DNA from: Microbacterium sp. p3-SID336
GTDB lineage: Bacteria > Actinomycetota > Actinomycetes > Actinomycetales > Microbacteriaceae
DNA: 8,408 nt
Assembly (NCBI RefSeq): GCF_025143365.1
Contig: NZ_JALXPE010000093.1
Coordinates: 1-8,408, forward strand
Direction of reading: 5' to 3'
Below, one piece after another: positions 1 to 6,699 of this stretch (positions are counted from its first letter, which is position 1; every line of letters begins with the position of its first letter). The notes beneath the pieces are model-generated. The model ran no database searches. It had not been told where the DNA came from and worked only from the letters and a program-made list of their open reading frames with translations. The position numbers and the translations under genes are program-made.

Positions 1-31
1 CGCGGTGGCGCCGACGGCTCCCGTGCGGGAA

Positions 32-37
32 TAGGGT
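32..37 (+). promoter_or_regulatory. Possible -10 element of rarD (leaderless candidate)
   Basis: TAGGGT fits the actinobacterial TAnnnT -10 pattern and ends 6 nt before the GTG start, the spacing expected of a leaderless transcript. No convincing -35 is visible in the few bases available. The same bases include AGGG 7 nt before the GTG, so they could equally be a weak ribosome binding site. Confidence 0.22.
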
Positions 38-43
38 TGTGCA

Positions 44-973
44 GTGACCCCCGACACCCGCGCCACCCGGACGGCCGGTGTCGCCTACGCCGGAGCCGCC
101 TATCTGCTCTGGGGCGTGCTGCCGCTGTACTTCCTGCTCCTGCAGCCGACCGGGCCGTGGGAGATGGTCGCGTGGCGGGTGATCCTGTCGCTCGTCTTCT
201 GCGCGGTGCTGCTGACGGTGCTCCGCGGGTGGCCGGCGTTCCTCGCCATCGTCCGTCAGCCGCGGCTGCTCGGATGGACGGCGCTGGCCGGGCTCCTCAT
301 CTACGTCAACTGGCAGGTCTTCGTCATCGGCACGCTCAGCGGCAACGTGGTCGAGACGTCCCTGGGCTACTTCATCAACCCGATCACCACCGTGCTGCTC
401 GGGGTCTTCGTGCTGGGCGAGCGCATCCGCCGCCTGCAGTGGGCGGCCATCGCCATCGCCGGCCTCGCGGTCGTGGTGATCGTCGTCGCCTACCGCTCCT
501 TCCCCTGGATCGCGCTGTCGCTCACCGCGTCGTTCGGGGTGTACGGCCTCATCAAGAAGAAGATCGGTCCTGCTGTCGACGCGGTGAGCGGCCTCACGCT
601 GGAGTCGTTCTGGCTCGTCCCGATCGCCGTGGTGCAGCTCGTGATCGTGGCGGTCACCCCACCGGGGATCACCCTGGGGGCGAACGGCTGGGGGCACACG
701 GTGCTGCTGGCGTTCGCCGGCGTGGCCACGGCCGTGCCGCTGCTGCTGTTCGCGGCGGGCACGCGCCGCGTGAACCTCACCGTCATCGGCATGCTGCAGT
801 TCCTCACGCCGATCCTGCAGTTCGTGATCGGTGTGGCGGTGCTGCACGAGCCGATGCCGACCGAGCGATGGATCGGTTTCCTGCTGGTGTGGGTCGCGAT
901 CGCGGTGTTCGTGATCGACCTGCTGCTCGCCGGGCGACGCGGTCGTCGCATCGTGCGCACGGAACCGGTGTGA
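44..973 (+). CDS. rarD: RarD-family EamA transporter (drug/metabolite transporter superfamily)
   Basis: This 309-residue integral membrane protein has about ten hydrophobic segments and the usual length for RarD. Family hallmarks are visible: a first helix with YLLWGVLPLYF (about 20-30), WEMVAWR (39-45), NWQVF (from N89), SLGYFINP (106-113), YGLIKKK (167-173) and LQFLTPILQF (251-260) in the last third, followed by a His-Glu-Pro loop. The two-fold EamA repeat is apparent. RarD proteins are annotated from a chloramphenicol-sensitivity phenotype, but their physiological substrate is generally unknown, and nothing here identifies it. The GTG start is preceded only by weak AGGG, and the N-terminal length matches relatives I recall. 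A GC-rich hairpin follows the stop, so it is probably transcribed separately from the downstream binding-protein gene. Confidence 0.93.
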   Translation: MTPDTRATRTAGVAYAGAAYLLWGVLPLYFLLLQPTGPWEMVAWRVILSLVFCAVLLTVLRGWPAFLAIVRQPRLLGWTALAGLLIYVNWQVFVIGTLSGNVVETSLGYFINPITTVLLGVFVLGERIRRLQWAAIAIAGLAVVVIVVAYRSFPWIALSLTASFGVYGLIKKKIGPAVDAVSGLTLESFWLVPIAVVQLVIVAVTPPGITLGANGWGHTVLLAFAGVATAVPLLLFAAGTRRVNLTVIGMLQFLTPILQFVIGVAVLHEPMPTERWIGFLLVWVAIAVFVIDLLLAGRRGRRIVRTEPV

Positions 974-976
974 TCC

Positions 977-994
977 CGGGGCTCCGCCGCCCCG
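977..994 (+). terminator. Probable rarD terminator hairpin
   Basis: CGGGGC (977-982) and GCCCCG (989-994) form a 6-bp GC stem around a 6-nt loop, starting 3 nt after the rarD stop. No T-tract follows, as is common in high-GC actinobacteria. The stem is short, so termination may be partial. Confidence 0.45.
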
Positions 995-1059
995 AAACCC
1001 GGTGTCGGATCGTTAACGCACCGAGACACTTGCATCTCCTGCACGCCGATATCTCGCCC

Positions 1060-1065
1060 TAGTGT
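1060..1065 (+). promoter_or_regulatory. Possible -10 element of the livK-like gene
   Basis: The 145-bp gap between rarD and the binding-protein gene is relatively AT-rich and should hold a promoter. TAGTGT matches TAnnnT and would give a 5' UTR of roughly 47 nt. TTGCAT at 1030-1035 resembles a -35 but lies 24 nt upstream, too far for a standard pair. A short inverted repeat, GTGG (1080-1083) and CCAC (1092-1095), lies between this site and the ribosome binding site. It could be an operator half or chance. Confidence 0.22.
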
Positions 1066-1107
1066 TAGAGCACCCGACTGTGGTCACAAATCCACGTTCA
1101 GTTACGC

Positions 1108-1114
1108 AAGGGAG
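1108..1114 (+). promoter_or_regulatory. Ribosome binding site fixing the livK-like start
   Basis: AAGGGAG lies 4 nt before the ATG at 1119. This site and the signal peptide that begins there argue for 1119 as the start. The reading frame is open upstream to a TTG at 1062, but that start would add 19 residues without signal-peptide character. Confidence 0.7.
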
Positions 1115-1118
1115 CATC

Positions 1119-2375
1119 ATGAACGCACTGAAGGGTTCGCGCACTGCGAAGGTCTTCGCCGGGATCGCGCTGATCAGCGCATCCGCCATCGTCATCGCCG
1201 GCTGCAGCAGCACGCCGAACGCGGAGCCGTCGGAGGGCGGTGGCGACAAGCCCGCCGCCGACCTCACGCTCAAGCTCGGTTCGCTGCTGCCCGCCACCGG
1301 ATCGCTCGCGTTCCTCGGCGCCCCCATGGAGGCCGGTGTCCAGCTCGCCGTGCAGCAGATCAACGAGGCCGACGCCGGCGTCACCATCGACCTCACCACG
1401 GCCGACGAGGGTGACCTCGACAACAAGGCGTACGAGACCTCGATCACGAACCTGCAGAACGAGGGCATCACCGCGATGATCGGTGCCGCCTCGTCGAGCG
1501 TGACCAAGCTGATCCTCGACGGCAATGCGGGCGCCGGCATCCTCACGGTGTCGCCGTCGAACACCTCGCCGGACTTCACGGGCATCAACCCGCTGTACTT
1601 CCGCACGGCTCCCAGCGACAACCTGCAGGGCGAGGTGCTCGGCAACCAGATCGCGGAGGACGGGCACAAGACGCTCGGCATCATCTACCAGAACGACCCG
1701 TACGGCACGGGGCTGTTCGAGGCCATCAAGGCCACCTTCGAGGGCACCGGCGGCCAGGTCGTCGCCGATGCGTCGTACAACCAGGGCGACGGCCAGTTCA
1801 ACGCCCAGGTGTCGGAGATCGCCGCGGCCAAGCCCGACGCCGTCGCCGTCGTGTCCTACGACCAGTTCGCCACGATCGCGCCGCTGCTCGGCAACGCCGG
1901 CATCGACACGGGCTCGCTGTACCTCGTCGACGGCAACCTGAAGGACTGGGGTTCGGACATCCCGGTCAGCCTCGAGGGCTCGAAGGGCACGCGCGCCGGC
2001 GCCGAGCTGCCGCAGGACTTCCTCGACCAGCTGAACGAGGTCTGGACCGCCGAGGGCAACGACCCGATCGACGCCGTCACCTACTCGGCCGAGGCGTACG
2101 ACGCGGTCATCCTGATCGCCCTGGCAGCCCTGCAGGCCGGTTCGGTCGAGGGGGCGGACATCGCCGAGCAGATGATCACGGTCTCCGGCGGCGAGGGCGA
2201 CGGCGAGAAGTGCAAGGACTTCGCCGAGTGCGCCGCGATCATCAACGACGGGGGCACGCCGGACTACGACGGTCTCTCCGGTGAGATCACGTTCGACGAG
2301 AACAACGACCCGAAGGGCGCCGCGATCGGCGTCTACGAGTTCGGGGCGGACAACACCACCACGCGCCTCAAGTAA
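1119..2375 (+). CDS. livK: LivK-like substrate-binding lipoprotein of a branched-chain amino acid ABC importer
   Basis: This is a 418-residue type I periplasmic-binding-fold protein (Peripla_BP_6/LivK family). A basic n-region and hydrophobic core end in the lipobox VIAGC with Cys29 as the lipidated residue, so it should be anchored on the outer face of the membrane. An acidic Gly/Pro-rich linker (about 30-48) follows. Binding-lobe motifs include GSLLPATG (54-61), IGAASSS (121-127), a SPSNTSP loop, YFRTAPSDN and a YGTG segment. Cys365 and Cys371 sit in a Gly-rich C-terminal loop and could form a surface disulfide. It presumably delivers ligand to the LivHM permease encoded opposite it. The family also binds urea, amides and other compounds, so leucine, isoleucine or valine is a family-level guess. 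It is transcribed alone, convergent with livHMGF, and ends in a strong terminator. Confidence 0.88.
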   Translation: MNALKGSRTAKVFAGIALISASAIVIAGCSSTPNAEPSEGGGDKPAADLTLKLGSLLPATGSLAFLGAPMEAGVQLAVQQINEADAGVTIDLTTADEGDLDNKAYETSITNLQNEGITAMIGAASSSVTKLILDGNAGAGILTVSPSNTSPDFTGINPLYFRTAPSDNLQGEVLGNQIAEDGHKTLGIIYQNDPYGTGLFEAIKATFEGTGGQVVADASYNQGDGQFNAQVSEIAAAKPDAVAVVSYDQFATIAPLLGNAGIDTGSLYLVDGNLKDWGSDIPVSLEGSKGTRAGAELPQDFLDQLNEVWTAEGNDPIDAVTYSAEAYDAVILIALAALQAGSVEGADIAEQMITVSGGEGDGEKCKDFAECAAIINDGGTPDYDGLSGEITFDENNDPKGAAIGVYEFGADNTTTRLK

Positions 2376-2384
2376 GACGCACGT

Positions 2385-2414
2385 GAAGGCCCCGGGCTCC
2401 GGCTCGGGGCCTTC
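2385..2414 (+). terminator. Terminator of the livK-like gene
   Basis: A perfect 10-bp stem, GAAGGCCCCG (2385-2394) with CGGGGCCTTC (2405-2414), closes around a 10-nt loop. It begins 9 nt after the stop. No T-tract follows. The symmetrical stem may also act on the opposite strand, blocking read-through from the convergent liv operon. Confidence 0.85.
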
Positions 2415-2519
2415 GTCATGCCGCGCGGCAGCCGACGTCGCCGACGCGCTGCACGCAGGCGCGAGGCGACGGCGACACGGCAGCGCGCGGGCGGCGGACC
2501 GTCCACCGGAGAGCGCGCT

Positions 2520-2537
2520 CCCGCGCCGCGGCGCGGG
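2520..2537. repeat. 18-nt perfect GC palindrome between two terminators
   Basis: CCCGCGCCG is followed directly by its reverse complement CGGCGCGGG. It lies in the 130-bp stretch (2415-2544) between the two convergent terminators, where I see no gene. The stretch is very GC-rich and otherwise featureless. The palindrome has no loop, so it suits a protein site or cruciform better than an RNA terminator, but chance is possible at this base composition. Confidence 0.5.
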
Positions 2538-2544
2538 GCATGCG

Positions 2545-2578
2545 AGAGGGCCCGGCGTCCATGGATGCCGGGCCCTCT
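2545..2578 (-). terminator. Terminator of the livHMGF operon
   Basis: A perfect 12-bp stem, AGAGGGCCCGGC (2545-2556) with GCCGGGCCCTCT (2567-2578), closes around a 10-nt loop whose centre, TCCATGGA, is itself self-complementary. It lies 14 nt past the livF stop on the minus strand. There is no U-tract. It may also stop transcripts that run through from the livK-like side. Confidence 0.87.
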
Positions 2579-2592
2579 GCGACCGGACGGGA

Positions 2593-3360
2593 TCAGGCGG
2601 CGTCGGTGCCGAGCGTGCCCAGGTACAGGCCGATGACCTTCGGGTCGTTCAGCAGCTCGCGACCGGTGCCCTCGTAGGCGTCGCGACCCTGGTCGAGCAC
2701 GTAGCCGCGGTCGCAGATCTGCAGGCAGCGGCGCGCGTTCTGCTCGACCATGATCGTCGTCACGCCCGCCTTGTTGATGTCGGAGACGCGGATGAACGCG
2801 TCGTCCTGACGCACGGGGGAGAGGCCGGCCGACGGCTCGTCGAGCAGCAGCACCGACGGATCCATCATGAGCGCCCGCGACATCGCGACCATCTGCCGCT
2901 CACCGCCGGAGAGCGACCCGGCGCGCTGCTTGAGCCGCTTGCCGAGCTCCGCGAAGATGCCGGTGACGAACTCCAGCCGCTCCGCGAAGATCTTGGGGTT
3001 CTGGTAGAGCCCCATCTCCAGGTTCTCCTGGATGGTGAGCGACGGGAACACGTTGTTCGTCTGCGGCACGAATGCGACACCGCGGCGCACGAGCTTGTCG
3101 GCCTTGAGGCCCACGATGCTCTCGCCGTTCACGGTGATGTCGCCGTCTCGCACGTTCACCATGCCGAAGATCGCCTTCAGCAGGGTCGACTTGCCGGCGC
3201 CGTTCGGGCCGATGATGCCGATCAGCTCGCCCTTCCGGGCGATCAGGTTCGCGCCGTTGAGGATGTTCACGCCCGGCAGGTAGCCGGCGTGCACGTTCTT
3301 CAGCTCGACGACGACGTCGCCGGTCGGTGCGGTGCTCTCGGCGGGGGATGCGGTGCTCAT
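2593..3360 (-). CDS. livF: Branched-chain amino acid ABC transporter ATPase LivF
   Basis: This 255-residue cytoplasmic nucleotide-binding subunit energises the importer with LivG. Visible motifs are Walker A GPNGAGKST (51-59), Q-loop Gln100, signature LSGGERQ (150-156), Walker B VLLLDEP (170-176) and GLSP just after it. The switch position reads VEQN (Gln207 in place of His), which is typical of LivF and distinguishes it from LivG. An extra 15 or so residues rich in Ser, Ala and Pro precede the fold. ATG overlaps the livG stop by 4 nt (ATGA), indicating translational coupling. A strong Shine-Dalgarno site lies inside the livG 3' end. It is the last gene of the operon, followed by a terminator. 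Length is slightly above the roughly 235 residues usual for the family. Confidence 0.93.
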   Translation of the reverse strand: MSTASPAESTAPTGDVVVELKNVHAGYLPGVNILNGANLIARKGELIGIIGPNGAGKSTLLKAIFGMVNVRDGDITVNGESIVGLKADKLVRRGVAFVPQTNNVFPSLTIQENLEMGLYQNPKIFAERLEFVTGIFAELGKRLKQRAGSLSGGERQMVAMSRALMMDPSVLLLDEPSAGLSPVRQDDAFIRVSDINKAGVTTIMVEQNARRCLQICDRGYVLDQGRDAYEGTGRELLNDPKVIGLYLGTLGTDAA

Positions 3361-4352
3361 GCCTTGTCCTCCTCGGCGTCCTCGGCTTCGACCTCTGCTT
3401 CGACCTCGGTCTCGAGCTGCTCGCGGAACCGTTCCGCGTCGGCTTCCGAGATCACCGGGAGTCGGCCGGTGACAGCGCCCAGATCCACGTCCTGGTGGGC
3501 GCCGAGGTAGGCGTCCACCACCGCCGGGTCCTCCATCACGGTGTCGGGCGGGCCTTCGGCCACCACACGGCCCTCGGCCATCACGACCACCCAGTCGGCG
3601 ATGTGCCGCACCATGTGCATGTCGTGCTCCACGAACAGCACCGTCATGCCCTCGTCCTTGAGGTCGAGGATGTGGTCGAGGAGCGACTGGGTGAGCGCGG
3701 GGTTCACCCCGGCCATCGGCTCGTCGAGCATCACCAGGGTCGGGCTGCTCATGAGCGCGCGCGCCATCTCCAGCAGCTTGCGCTGTCCGCCCGAGAGCGA
3801 TGCGGCGAAGTCCTGCTCCTTGGCGTCGAGCTTGAACCGCTTCAGCAGCTCACGGGCTCGCTGCTCGATCTCCAGATCCTGCTTGCGCCAGAGGAAGGGG
3901 AACAGACCCGCCCAGAAGCCCTCGCCGCGCTGATCCTTCGCACCGAGCTTCATGTTCTCGAGCACGGTCAGCAGAGACAGCGACTTGGTGAGCTGGAACG
4001 TGCGCACCTGGCCCATCCGCGCGACCTTGAACGAGGGGATGCCGGAGAGGTTCTTCCCGTCGAACGACCAGGTGCCGCTGTTCGGCCGGTCGAAGCCGCA
4101 CAGCAGGTTGAACAGGGTGGTCTTGCCGGCCCCGTTGGGCCCGATCAGCGCCGTGATGGCTCCGCGCGGGATCTCCAGGTGGTCGACGTCGACCGCGGTC
4201 AGGCCGCCGAAGCGCCGCTGCACGGCGTCCACGACGAGGATCGGATCGACCTTCTTCACCCCTGGGGCCGCAGGCCCGGCGGTGAGCCCCGTCGTCTTGA
4301 CGCGGGGCGTGCTCTTCGCGGGCGTGACCGCCGCGTCGTTCTCACTTGACAA
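3357..4352 (-). CDS. livG: Branched-chain amino acid ABC transporter ATPase LivG
   Basis: This 331-residue cytoplasmic ATPase partners LivF under the LivHM permease. Motifs seen: Walker A GPNGAGKTT (71-79), Q-loop Gln120, signature LSGGQRK (186-192), Walker B LVMLDEP (206-212), AGVNP as typical of LivG, and switch His243 in VEHDM. The C-terminal segment DPAVVDAYLG matches the usual LivG end, after which about 45 extra residues follow, finishing in a highly acidic Glu/Ala/Val-rich tail. An unstructured-looking N-terminal extension of about 36 residues also precedes the fold, so the protein is far longer than the usual 250-260. The TTG start is chosen for its good ribosome binding site and its 11-nt overlap with livM. 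A GTG at residue 32 is an alternative that would remove most of the extension. Confidence 0.92.
   Translation of the reverse strand: MSSENDAAVTPAKSTPRVKTTGLTAGPAAPGVKKVDPILVVDAVQRRFGGLTAVDVDHLEIPRGAITALIGPNGAGKTTLFNLLCGFDRPNSGTWSFDGKNLSGIPSFKVARMGQVRTFQLTKSLSLLTVLENMKLGAKDQRGEGFWAGLFPFLWRKQDLEIEQRARELLKRFKLDAKEQDFAASLSGGQRKLLEMARALMSSPTLVMLDEPMAGVNPALTQSLLDHILDLKDEGMTVLFVEHDMHMVRHIADWVVVMAEGRVVAEGPPDTVMEDPAVVDAYLGAHQDVDLGAVTGRLPVISEADAERFREQLETEVEAEVEAEDAEEDKA
3368..3374 (-). promoter_or_regulatory. livF ribosome binding site inside the livG tail
   Basis: Read on the minus strand, GAGGAGG lies 7 nt before the livF ATG. These bases also encode the Glu-Glu codons near the end of LivG, so the acidic tail doubles as the signal for the next gene. 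It supports the ATG at 3360 as start. Confidence 0.75.
3385..3407 (-). repeat. Short tandem repeat encoding the acidic LivG tail
   Basis: GCTTCGACCTC occurs at 3385-3395 and again at 3397-3407, a 12-nt period that keeps frame and encodes repeated Glu-Val-Glu-Ala. A related 9-nt period (CCTCGGC at 3371-3377 and 3380-3386) adjoins it. Repeats of this sort can grow or shrink by slippage without breaking the frame. Confidence 0.55.
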
Positions 4353-5319
4353 AGGTCATCTCCCTCTTGTTTCCGAGGATGCCCTGCGGGCGGAAGATCA
4401 CGATCAGCATCAGCACGATGCCGATGAGGATGTAGCGGACCACGTCGGCCTGGGCGCCCGACATCGGCAGGTAGCCGGCGTTCGCCATGGCCGGCAGCAG
4501 GGCGCCGAGGAAGGCGAACACGATCCAGAACAGCACGGCACCCAGCGTCGGGCCGAGCACGGTCGCCGCTCCACCCAGGAGCAGGATCGTCCACAGGAAG
4601 AACGTCAGCGAGGTGGAGTAACTGCCGGGGATCACCGCCGACGGCAGGATGAACACGATGCCGCCGAGGGCGCCGATCACGCCGCCGACCACGAGCGCCT
4701 GCATCTTGTACGCGAAGACGTTCTTGCCGAGCGAGCGCACGGCGTCCTCGTCTTCCCGGATGCCCTTGAGCACGCGGCCCCACGGGCTGCGCATGAGCGC
4801 CCACACGACCAGCACGGCCAGCGCCAGAGCGAGCAGGCCCACCACGCGCACCCACAGGTCGTTCGCGTTGTAGGTCCACGGGCCGAAACCGTAGGTGCCG
4901 GTCGGGAAGGGGTTCGCGTCGCGGAAGCTCTGGTGGTAGCCGGAGAGTCCGCCCGCGGAGTTGGTCCAGTCCTTGAACAGCTCGGTCACGAACATGAGCC
5001 GCACCACCTCGGCCGCCGCGATGGTCGCGATGGCGAGGTAGTCGGCGCGGAGACGCAGCGTGGGGATGCCGAGCAGCAGCGCGAACAGCGCTCCGCCCAG
5101 CACACCGACCAGGACGCCGGCCCACCAGGGGAACCCGAACGTCAGGATCGAGATCGCGTAGCCGTACCCGCCGATGGCCATGAAGGCCGCCATGCCAAAG
5201 TTCAGCAGGCCGGTGTAGCCGAAGTGCACGGCCAGGCCGGTGGCCGCCAGGGCGTAGGCGATCGTGGTCGGGCTGAACAGATAGGAGGCGGTGTTGCCGA
5301 AGATGCTTCCGAAGTCCAT
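4342..5319 (-). CDS. livM: Branched-chain amino acid ABC transporter permease LivM
   Basis: This 325-residue integral membrane protein forms the translocation channel with LivH. It is hydrophobic throughout with roughly eight to ten membrane segments. Family marks are GYTGLLNFGMAAF (34-46) at the first helix end, a cytoplasmic coupling-loop region around 183-200 (GIREDEDAVRSLGKN) that contacts the ATPases, and the terminal FRPQGILG (309-316) shared with LivH. A polar stretch of about 40 residues (roughly 112-150) with aromatic and Gly residues is probably an outside loop. The ATG is 3 nt after the livH stop, with an AAGGAAAGG stretch a little farther upstream than ideal, so translation is likely coupled to livH. 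Its length matches common LivM proteins. Confidence 0.93.
   Translation of the reverse strand: MDFGSIFGNTASYLFSPTTIAYALAATGLAVHFGYTGLLNFGMAAFMAIGGYGYAISILTFGFPWWAGVLVGVLGGALFALLLGIPTLRLRADYLAIATIAAAEVVRLMFVTELFKDWTNSAGGLSGYHQSFRDANPFPTGTYGFGPWTYNANDLWVRVVGLLALALAVLVVWALMRSPWGRVLKGIREDEDAVRSLGKNVFAYKMQALVVGGVIGALGGIVFILPSAVIPGSYSTSLTFFLWTILLLGGAATVLGPTLGAVLFWIVFAFLGALLPAMANAGYLPMSGAQADVVRYILIGIVLMLIVIFRPQGILGNKREMTFVK
4360..4367 (-). promoter_or_regulatory. livG ribosome binding site supporting a TTG start
   Basis: On the minus strand AGAGGGAG lies 7 nt before the TTG at 4352, within the final codons of livM. Its strength and spacing favour this start over the downstream GTG at residue 32, which lacks a comparable site. 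Confidence 0.6.
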
Positions 5320-5322
5320 GTG

Positions 5323-6675
5323 TCAGCCCAGCCTTTCCTTGCGTCCGAGGATGCCCTGCGGTCGCACGAGCAGGATGATGATCAGCGCGACCAGGGCGCT
5401 GGCGTACTTGAGGTCGGAGGGCACGCCCAGGAGCGTCGACACCTCCACCGCGAGCCCGACGATGATCGAGCCGATCAGGGCGCCGATGGCGGAGCCGAGG
5501 CCGCCGAGCGTGATGGCGCAGAACATCAGCAGCAGCATCTGCATGCCCATGTCCCACTTCACGCCGGGGCGGAAGTACGCCCACAGGATGCCGGAGATCG
5601 CCGCGAGCATGCCCGCCAGGATCCACACCGTCCTGATGACCTTGTCGACGTCGATGCCGGAGGCCGCGGCGAGCTGCGGGTTGTCCGAGATGGCCCTGGT
5701 CGCCTTGCCGGTACGCGTGCGGGTGAGGAAGAACGCGACGCCGAGGATCACGATGATGCTGGTGGCCATGCCGATCATGTCGATGTACGACAGGGAGATC
5801 GGGCCGAGGCGGATGGGCTCGGGGCTGGCGCCGGGGAGCTGGTACGTATTGCCGCCGATGATGTACTGCAGCGTGTAGCGCAGCGCGAGCGAGAGGCCGA
5901 TGCTCACGATCATGAGCTGCACGACCCCGAGGCCCCGTCGACGCAGCGGCTTCCAGATCCCGGCGTCGAGCGCCCAGCCGAGTGCCGCGCCGCCGATCAC
6001 CGCCGCGATGATGCCGGCCCACAGCGGCAGCTGCCAGAAGGTGGTGAACACCAGGGTGATCACGGCGCCCCAGGTCACCATCTCGCCGTGCGCGAAGTTC
6101 GACAGGCGCGTGGTGCCGTAGATGAGCGCAGCGCCCATGGAGGCGAGGCCCAGCAGCAGCCCGAAGTTGAGGCCGCCGACGATGCGCGACAGCAGCTGGT
6201 CGAGGAACGACACGGTGACCCGCTCGCCCGCGCCGAGGAAGAGGTTGACGATCTTGGTGCCGGTGAGGCCGAACTCGAGCTCGAACGAGGCGGTCGTGCC
6301 CGACACCGGCTGGATGCCCTCCGGCAGCTGCGTGGCGTCGACGATCACCCCGTCAGGGAGCGTCGACTCGTCGACCGTGAGCGTGTACGTCTCCTTCTCC
6401 GGCACGTACAGCCGCCACTTGCCCTCGGCGTCCGTCTTCGTCTCGGCGTCGAAGCCGTTGCCCTCGATGGTCATCACCACGCCCTCGACGGGCTCGTCGG
6501 CGTTGGTGACCACGCCGGCGAAGTAGAAGTCGGTGACCTCCTGGCCGTCGTCCGTCGTGTCGGCGGATGCCGCTGAGGGAGGCAGCAGCAGGGAGGCTGC
6601 GAGCGCCATGAGGATTCCGAGGAAGACGAAGGCCCTAGGGCGCTTTCGCGGTCCGGCGATTGTTGTGGGTCCCAC
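5323..6675 (-). CDS. livH: LivH permease with N-terminal signal peptide and extracellular beta-sandwich domain
   Basis: This 450-residue protein has a normal LivH permease core from about residue 155 to 450 (296 residues, near the usual 290-308). The core shows SNFAHGE (192-198), a coupling-loop region at about 318-343 (ISDNPQLAAASGIDVDKV) and terminal RPQGILG (438-444). Ahead of it lie a signal peptide (basic n-region with R10, K11, R12 and R14, a hydrophobic stretch 15-31, and an ASA cleavage site after Ala38) and a domain at about 45-137. That domain has the pattern of a carboxypeptidase-regulatory or prealbumin-like fold: GVVTNADEPVEGV, TKTDAEGKWRLYVP, then YTLTVDESTLPDG. A linker of about 15 residues leads to the first core helix. 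The start is GTG with GGAGG 4 nt upstream. A GTG at residue 155 (6213-6211) could start a plain LivH but has a poor ribosome binding site. It is the first gene of the operon and diverges from guaB. Confidence 0.92.
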   Translation of the reverse strand: MGPTTIAGPRKRPRAFVFLGILMALAASLLLPPSAASADTTDDGQEVTDFYFAGVVTNADEPVEGVVMTIEGNGFDAETKTDAEGKWRLYVPEKETYTLTVDESTLPDGVIVDATQLPEGIQPVSGTTASFELEFGLTGTKIVNLFLGAGERVTVSFLDQLLSRIVGGLNFGLLLGLASMGAALIYGTTRLSNFAHGEMVTWGAVITLVFTTFWQLPLWAGIIAAVIGGAALGWALDAGIWKPLRRRGLGVVQLMIVSIGLSLALRYTLQYIIGGNTYQLPGASPEPIRLGPISLSYIDMIGMATSIIVILGVAFFLTRTRTGKATRAISDNPQLAAASGIDVDKVIRTVWILAGMLAAISGILWAYFRPGVKWDMGMQMLLLMFCAITLGGLGSAIGALIGSIIVGLAVEVSTLLGVPSDLKYASALVALIIILLVRPQGILGRKERLG

Positions 6676-6699
6676 GCAACCTCCACTTTGAGTGCTGTC

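Noticed and set aside
37..1062. A longer 341-codon frame overlapping rarD
   Set aside because: Arg/Ala/Pro/His-rich with no membrane segments. The overlapping frame from 44 has clear RarD motifs.
1062..1118. Start of the binding protein at TTG 1062
   Set aside because: The added 19 residues are polar and would place the lipoprotein signal internally. ATG 1119 has a ribosome binding site and begins a normal signal peptide.
2713..2775. LivF lacks the switch histidine (Gln207 in VEQN)
   Set aside because: This is the normal LivF sequence in well-studied systems, so it is not a defect. LivG keeps the histidine.
2281..3510. A 409-codon plus-strand frame overlapping the end of livK and all of livF
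   Set aside because: It spans two terminators and shadows real genes on both strands, and its composition is antisense-like.
3952..6576. An 874-codon open frame on the plus strand opposite livG, livM and livH
   Set aside because: Its product is mostly His, Asp, Arg, Glu, Gly and Ala without any recognisable domain, the usual result of reading the antisense of high-GC genes. The minus-strand frames encode clear transporter families.
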